A stretch of DNA of 9,371 nt, from NCBI GenBank assembly GCA_964622895.1, contig CAZUSB010000020.1, positions 1 to 9,371 on the forward strand, written 5' to 3'. Within the stretch, counting starts at the first letter, position 1; the number at the start of each line of letters is the position of its first letter. The position numbers were made by a program, and so were the translations under genes. Positions 5,486 to 9,371 of this stretch are shown one piece after another. Under the pieces are notes generated by a model that saw only the letters and a program-made list of their open reading frames with translations, searched no databases and was not told the DNA's origin. The DNA comes from JAGOZV01 sp964622895. GTDB lineage: Bacteria > Patescibacteriota > Saccharimonadia > Saccharimonadales > Saccharimonadaceae.

Positions 5486-7979
5486 AAGATTAATAGAATA
5501 TTTCAAACCAACACATTACGACCTGACAATTAGCCTAAATGAAGATGAAAATACATTTTCGGGCTTTGTGACAATTGATGGCGTAGTTTTAAAAGAGCAA
5601 ATAATTTTGCATGCCAAAGACCTAACTATTGAAAAAGTACTAGTAAATGGCAAACAAGCCGACTGGTCGTCGAATGGTGATGAGCTAAAAATCACCCCGC
5701 CGAGTGCCCGATCGGATGACGTATTAGTAGCTATCTCTTTTAGTGGTCAAATCACTGACGCCATGCATGGTCTCTACCCATCATATTTTAAGCACGATGG
5801 CGAAACGAAAAAAATATTTGCCACACAATTTGAAAGTCATCACGCTAGAGAAATGTTTCCGTGTGTTGATGAACCAGCAGCCAAAGCTACGTTTGACCTG
5901 ACCATTTCCAGCCAGCCCGACGTTACGGTTTTGTCAAATCAACCCCTAAAATGGCAACGCACCGAGGATGGTCGTTTAATTAGCAAATTTGAAACAACGC
6001 CGATTATGAGCACCTATTTATTGGCTCTTGTAGTCGGTGATTTAATAAAATTATCCGGAAAAACCAAAGACGGTGTGGAAGTAAACGTTTATGCTAGTCC
6101 AGCACATAAACCTCGCGACCTTGAGTTTGCTCTGGAAAACTCCATACAATTAATCGAATTTTATAATGACTATTTCAAAATTCCATACCCATTAACCAAG
6201 AGTGACCAAGTGGCGTTACCTGACTTTTCAAGCGGCGCCATGGAAAACTGGGGCTTAATCACCTATCGCGAGTCAGCGCTTTTAATCAGTAAGAATAGCG
6301 ATATTGATAGTCGCCAGCACGTAGCCAAAGTTATCGCTCATGAACTATCTCATCAATGGTTCGGTAATCTTGTTACCATGCAGTGGTGGAACGATTTATG
6401 GCTCAACGAGAGTTTTGCCAATATGATTGAATACTTTGCCGTAGATACTATTCACCCTGATTGGCACATTTGGCAAGACTTTTCTAGCATGGAAATCCCC
6501 TATGCCTTAAGCCGAGACAGCCTTGATGGAGTCCAGTCGGTACGCTGCGATGTCAATCACCCCGACGAGATTAGCACATTATTTGACGGAGCGATTGTTT
6601 ATGCTAAGGGTGGACATCTTTTGGCTATGATCAAAAATTACATCGGCGAACAGGCTTTTCGTGACGGTTTGACTAATTATTTTAGAAAATATGCTTATAA
6701 GAATACCGTTGGTGATAATCTATGGGATGAATTATCGCAATCTAGTGGACAGGATGTCACCAGCCTAATGAATCGTTGGATTGATAAACCAGGATTTCCG
6801 GTAGTTTTTGCAACTTTCGATGGCTCAAATGTAACTTTGACGCAAGAACGCTTTTTTATCGGCAAACACAAAAACGACGAAACTCTGTGGCCAATCCCAT
6901 TAGACGCAAATAGTGATAAGGTGCCTCATTTAATGACGGAAAAATCTATTAGCTTTCCGAAAGATAGTCAACCACTTTTGCTCAACCAAAACAATCATTC
7001 TCATTTTATAACTCATTACGACCAAGAATTACGTCAAGATATATTGACCGCGATAAAAAATGATGAACTTTCTAATAACTTTAAAATACAATTTTTAAAT
7101 GAATCACTGCTGTTGGCTCAGGCCGAACTTCTTGGTTATAGTGATTTGATTGAGAGCTTAGTTGCATTTTCTAATGAAAAAAACGAGCAAGTTTGGAATA
7201 TTTTGGCATCAGTTTTGGTCACTCTACGAAAATTTGTTATCTCGGACGAACAAGCGGAAAAAGCCCTTAAACAACTAGGCTATAATATGGCCAATAAAGA
7301 ATACAAAAGACTTGGTTTTTCGTCAAAAGATAATGAATCAGAAAACGATATAAAATTGCGTAGCACCTTGATGGCGCTTATGCTTTATGCCGATGACGAT
7401 GACGTCATAAAACAAGCGATTGATTTATCGCAAAAGGATCTTGAGCAAATTGACGCCGAAATTCGTCCAATCATTTTAGCAAATGCCGTAAAAAACGCTG
7501 ATACTGACGAACTATTTGATCGATTATACATAATCTACCCAAAAACGACTGACCCTATTTTACGAGACGATATTCTATCGGCTCTAACATCTACAAAAAA
7601 ACCAAAGCAAATTAAACTCCTACTTGAAAATATCACAAACAAAGAATTTTCTCGCCCTCAAGATCTGGCATATTGGTATGTCAGGTTATTGCGAAATAAA
7701 TACGCCACAGATATCGTTTGGGACTGGCTACAGGCAAACTGGAAGTTACTTGAAACCATATTCAAGGGCGACAAAAGCTACGACGATTATCCACGCCTTT
7801 CGGTCGCCGGACTTCACACAGACAAACACCTGATAGAATATAACGATTTCTTCCTGCCACTCAAAGATGACCCGGCACTTTCTCGCGTCATTAGCCTCGG
7901 CTCAACCGAACTAGAAGCAAAGGTTACTTTAATCAACAAACACCAAGAAAGCGTCAAGAAAAAGCTTTTATCGCTCTAA
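5472..7979 (+). CDS. pepN: M1-family zinc aminopeptidase, PepN type
   Basis: A protein of 835 aa that removes N-terminal amino acids from peptides. It has no signal peptide, so it is cytoplasmic and probably completes degradation of peptides from Clp-type proteases or imported ones. Domains: an N-terminal beta domain (about 1-200, starting YFKPTHYDL), the exopeptidase motif GAMEN (255-259), the zinc site HELSH (290-294) with Glu313 in LNESFAN as third ligand, and the catalytic Tyr377 in IVYAKGGHL. A C-terminal helical ERAP1-C-like domain fills about 520-835. All catalytic residues are present. From memory, lactobacillus PepN (about 844 aa) resembles it along its whole length, including PDWHIW, the LxRD...DGVQ stretch and the final helical part. 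ATG 5472 gives the usual short lead before the first beta strand; the ATG at 5464 meets a stop after two codons. Its end overlaps the convergent rnhB-yraN gene by 12 nt. Confidence 0.96.
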   Translation: MTKVKRLIEYFKPTHYDLTISLNEDENTFSGFVTIDGVVLKEQIILHAKDLTIEKVLVNGKQADWSSNGDELKITPPSARSDDVLVAISFSGQITDAMHGLYPSYFKHDGETKKIFATQFESHHAREMFPCVDEPAAKATFDLTISSQPDVTVLSNQPLKWQRTEDGRLISKFETTPIMSTYLLALVVGDLIKLSGKTKDGVEVNVYASPAHKPRDLEFALENSIQLIEFYNDYFKIPYPLTKSDQVALPDFSSGAMENWGLITYRESALLISKNSDIDSRQHVAKVIAHELSHQWFGNLVTMQWWNDLWLNESFANMIEYFAVDTIHPDWHIWQDFSSMEIPYALSRDSLDGVQSVRCDVNHPDEISTLFDGAIVYAKGGHLLAMIKNYIGEQAFRDGLTNYFRKYAYKNTVGDNLWDELSQSSGQDVTSLMNRWIDKPGFPVVFATFDGSNVTLTQERFFIGKHKNDETLWPIPLDANSDKVPHLMTEKSISFPKDSQPLLLNQNNHSHFITHYDQELRQDILTAIKNDELSNNFKIQFLNESLLLAQAELLGYSDLIESLVAFSNEKNEQVWNILASVLVTLRKFVISDEQAEKALKQLGYNMANKEYKRLGFSSKDNESENDIKLRSTLMALMLYADDDDVIKQAIDLSQKDLEQIDAEIRPIILANAVKNADTDELFDRLYIIYPKTTDPILRDDILSALTSTKKPKQIKLLLENITNKEFSRPQDLAYWYVRLLRNKYATDIVWDWLQANWKLLETIFKGDKSYDDYPRLSVAGLHTDKHLIEYNDFFLPLKDDPALSRVISLGSTELEAKVTLINKHQESVKKKLLSL

Positions 7980-8927
7980 AGTAAACCAGTCGCTAACGGT
8001 AAAATCGCTGCCAACCAGCCCTACAGCTAACTGTTGTTGATAGTCACTTAGATTCTTAGCGTTGACTCGTCCCGAGTTCATAAAAATCTCACTGGCATAG
8101 GACATCTGCTTTTGTTTTGCTTCGCCAATAGATTGTATCGCTCCACCAAAATCATCATTTTTACGATATTTTACCTCTGTAAAGTAAATCGTTTTATTTT
8201 TCAACGAAACAATATCAATTTCGCACCATTTGGTCTTGAAATTACGTGCCAAAACAAAATGCCCTGATTGACGTAAAAATTCAGCCATTTTTTCTTCCGC
8301 TCGATCGCCAATTGCTTTTGTCGTAGGGCTACTATTTTTAATAAATTTAGTCTTCTTTTGTTTTTGAAAGCGTTTTAGTGGCTTGATACTGAGGCGATGT
8401 AGTGGCGTGACCCCATATTCATCAATTGCCTGCTGATGACCTGGGGTGCCATAGCCAACATTCGTCTCAAAACCATACTGCGGATACTCAAGCGCTTGCT
8501 CTTTCATATAGTTATCACGTTTTACTTTTGCCAAAATTGAAGCGGCCGAGACCGCCGGCACCAACAAGTCAGCTTTTACTAAAGTTGACACCTTTTTCTG
8601 ATATGGCGTACCTGATAGAAAGTTGACAGTACCATCTATAATTATCTGATCATAATGTGCAGTGATCTTTTCAACCGCACGAATGGTCGCCAAGCGTAAA
8701 GATGCACTCTGGCCAATCTCATCTAACTCCTGAGGAGACACCTCGCCAGTGGCATAATCAATCGCCAATAGCTTTATCTCTTTGTTTAATTCTTTTCTTT
8801 TTTTGGTGCTTAATTTCTTACTATCAGTCAAGCCGTCTAGGTCGGCTGATTCCGGCCAAACAACCGCACCGACTAATAAAGGGCCCGCCCACGGCCCTCT
8901 ACCAACTTCATCAATACCTAAAATCAT
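7968..8927 (-). CDS. rnhB: Ribonuclease HII fused to a YraN-family (UPF0102) nuclease-like domain
   Basis: A 319-aa two-domain protein. Residues 1 to about 190 are RNase HII, which cuts RNA in RNA-DNA hybrids and at single misincorporated ribonucleotides. The motif GIDEVGRG gives Asp6 and Glu7, IIIDG gives Asp98 and VKAD gives Asp120, completing the catalytic set; GYGTPGHQQAI and HRLSIKPL close the domain. A basic linker (about 187-200, KRFQKQKKTKF) leads to a YraN/UPF0102 domain (about 203-319): AIGDRAEEKMAEFL, then CEID (235-238) and TEVKYR (250-255), which carry the D...ExK nuclease signature. The family norm is GEID, so Cys235 is a substitution. rnhB and yraN are often adjacent genes, which makes a true fusion plausible; no stop or frameshift lies between the halves. 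The start overlaps the rplS stop by 4 nt (ATGA), with no clear Shine-Dalgarno site, implying translational coupling. Confidence 0.93.
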   Translation of the reverse strand: MILGIDEVGRGPWAGPLLVGAVVWPESADLDGLTDSKKLSTKKRKELNKEIKLLAIDYATGEVSPQELDEIGQSASLRLATIRAVEKITAHYDQIIIDGTVNFLSGTPYQKKVSTLVKADLLVPAVSAASILAKVKRDNYMKEQALEYPQYGFETNVGYGTPGHQQAIDEYGVTPLHRLSIKPLKRFQKQKKTKFIKNSSPTTKAIGDRAEEKMAEFLRQSGHFVLARNFKTKWCEIDIVSLKNKTIYFTEVKYRKNDDFGGAIQSIGEAKQKQMSYASEIFMNSGRVNAKNLSDYQQQLAVGLVGSDFTVSDWFTLER

Positions 8928-9316
8928 TTTGCTGGAGCAGCTAGTTCGTTGACGCTCTCACGATCAAAATTCTTAGCTTGCAACCTTGCACTTTTTCCAC
9001 TGCGCTCTCGTAAAAACGACAGGTAATTACGACGCACCTTGCTACGTCGCACAACTTCAATCTTTTCTACTAGCGGACTGTGTAGCAAGAAACTTTTTTC
9101 TACACCAACACCACTGGCGATCTTGCGCACCGTAATGCGTGATGTATGTGAATCCTTGCGATCGGTTCGTATCACTACTCCCTCAAAAACCTGAATACGC
9201 TCCTTGGCACCTTCTTTAATTTTTTGGTGAACCTTAACAGTATCACCACTTTTTACGTTGACTACTGATGGCTTTTTTTGCTCATCATTAACTTTTTTAA
9301 TTAATTCTGCAGACAT
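8924..9316 (-). CDS. rplS: 50S ribosomal protein bL19
   Basis: A 130-aa bL19, a large-subunit protein at the interface with the 30S subunit, slightly longer than the usual 115 or so. The recognisable core runs from VKSGDTVKVHQKIKEGAKER (about 21-40) through the VFEGVVI strand (43-49), the SRITVRKIASGVGVEKSF stretch and HSPLVEKIEVVRRSKVRRNYLSFLRERSGKSARL. An N-terminal lead (MSAELIKKVNDEQKKPS) and an Ala-rich tail ending LAAPAK are the extra parts. The upstream minus-strand sequence has a weak purine-rich site (GAGAGA) and -10 boxes. rplS next to rnhB, with yraN following, is a familiar bacterial gene order, here with the last two fused. Confidence 0.96.
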   Translation of the reverse strand: MSAELIKKVNDEQKKPSVVNVKSGDTVKVHQKIKEGAKERIQVFEGVVIRTDRKDSHTSRITVRKIASGVGVEKSFLLHSPLVEKIEVVRRSKVRRNYLSFLRERSGKSARLQAKNFDRESVNELAAPAK

Positions 9317-9356
9317 TTCTCTCTCACTTAAAAATATTATAGTAATTCAACTGTTT

Positions 9357-9365
9357 ATTATAGCA
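9357..9365 (-). promoter_or_regulatory. Extended -10 promoter element of rplS
   Basis: TGCTATAAT on the minus strand is a perfect extended -10. The predicted start near 9350 gives a leader of about 34 nt before the rplS ATG. Any -35 lies beyond the window edge. A second TATAAT at 9336-9341 is closer to the gene but has no -35 at suitable spacing. Confidence 0.55.
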
Positions 9366-9371
9366 TAGATT

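Noticed and set aside
7961..7970. Palindrome AAAGCTTTTA near the pepN end as a terminator
   Set aside because: It has no loop, is entirely A/T rich apart from the central GC, and lacks a following T tract beyond the palindrome itself.
8705..8712. GCACTC as a second CIRCE half-site in rnhB-yraN
   Set aside because: No matching GAGTGC arm lies at 9-bp spacing, and the site is inside coding sequence.
4766..8926. Alternative genetic code (UGA as glycine) as in Gracilibacteria
   Set aside because: TGA ends the nuclease gene (4766-4768) and rplS (8924-8926) exactly at the expected protein ends, and no in-frame TGA occurs within genes.
1697..8944. Short open frames opposite clpC, nusA and rnhB-yraN and within pepN (for example 1697-1882, 2339-2689, 3710-3964, 8702-8944)
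   Set aside because: They lie wholly within well-supported genes in other frames, lack ribosome sites and recognisable domains, and their sequence follows from the real gene's codons.

Overview
The window looks like chromosomal housekeeping DNA from a small-genome bacterium that uses the standard bacterial code. TGA serves as a genuine stop at the end of the nuclease gene and of rplS, so the UGA-recoding lineages (Gracilibacteria/Absconditabacteria) are excluded. The mix of features suggests Patescibacteria (CPR), most likely Ca. Saccharibacteria or a relative: a moderately AT-rich, tightly packed layout, an RNase HII fused to a YraN-type domain, a membrane-anchored HNH nuclease of a type I associate with Saccharibacteria and Actinobacteria, a ClpC-type unfoldase and a lactobacillus-like PepN. 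This placement is inference from gene content; no rRNA or other phylogenetic marker was compared.

Layout from right to left. On the minus strand, rplS (bL19) is followed by a translationally coupled rnhB-yraN fusion (4-nt overlap). This pair converges with pepN on the plus strand (12-nt tail-to-tail overlap). pepN diverges from an HNH nuclease gene across a 22-bp gap, where the two predicted -10 boxes overlap and both mRNAs are predicted to be leaderless. Below the nuclease, still on the minus strand, come a rho-independent terminator-like hairpin, nusA, a clpC-type gene behind a CIRCE-like operator, and then, overlapping the clpC end by 20 nt, a TTG-started gene for a membrane-anchored HExxH protein that runs off the left edge.

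Functionally the window combines translation and RNA/DNA maintenance (bL19, RNase HII/YraN, NusA), proteostasis (ClpC, the HExxH protein, PepN) and extracellular DNA handling (HNH nuclease). The most interesting part is the left end. A match of 15 of 18 positions to the HrcA operator, with exact 9-bp spacing, covers the clpC -35 region. This implies a heat-shock transcription unit that joins an AAA+ unfoldase to an undescribed membrane-anchored putative metalloprotease with a long coiled-coil tail. There is no stretch longer than 300 bases without a gene, and I see no tRNA, rRNA, CRISPR array, insertion sequence or phage gene.
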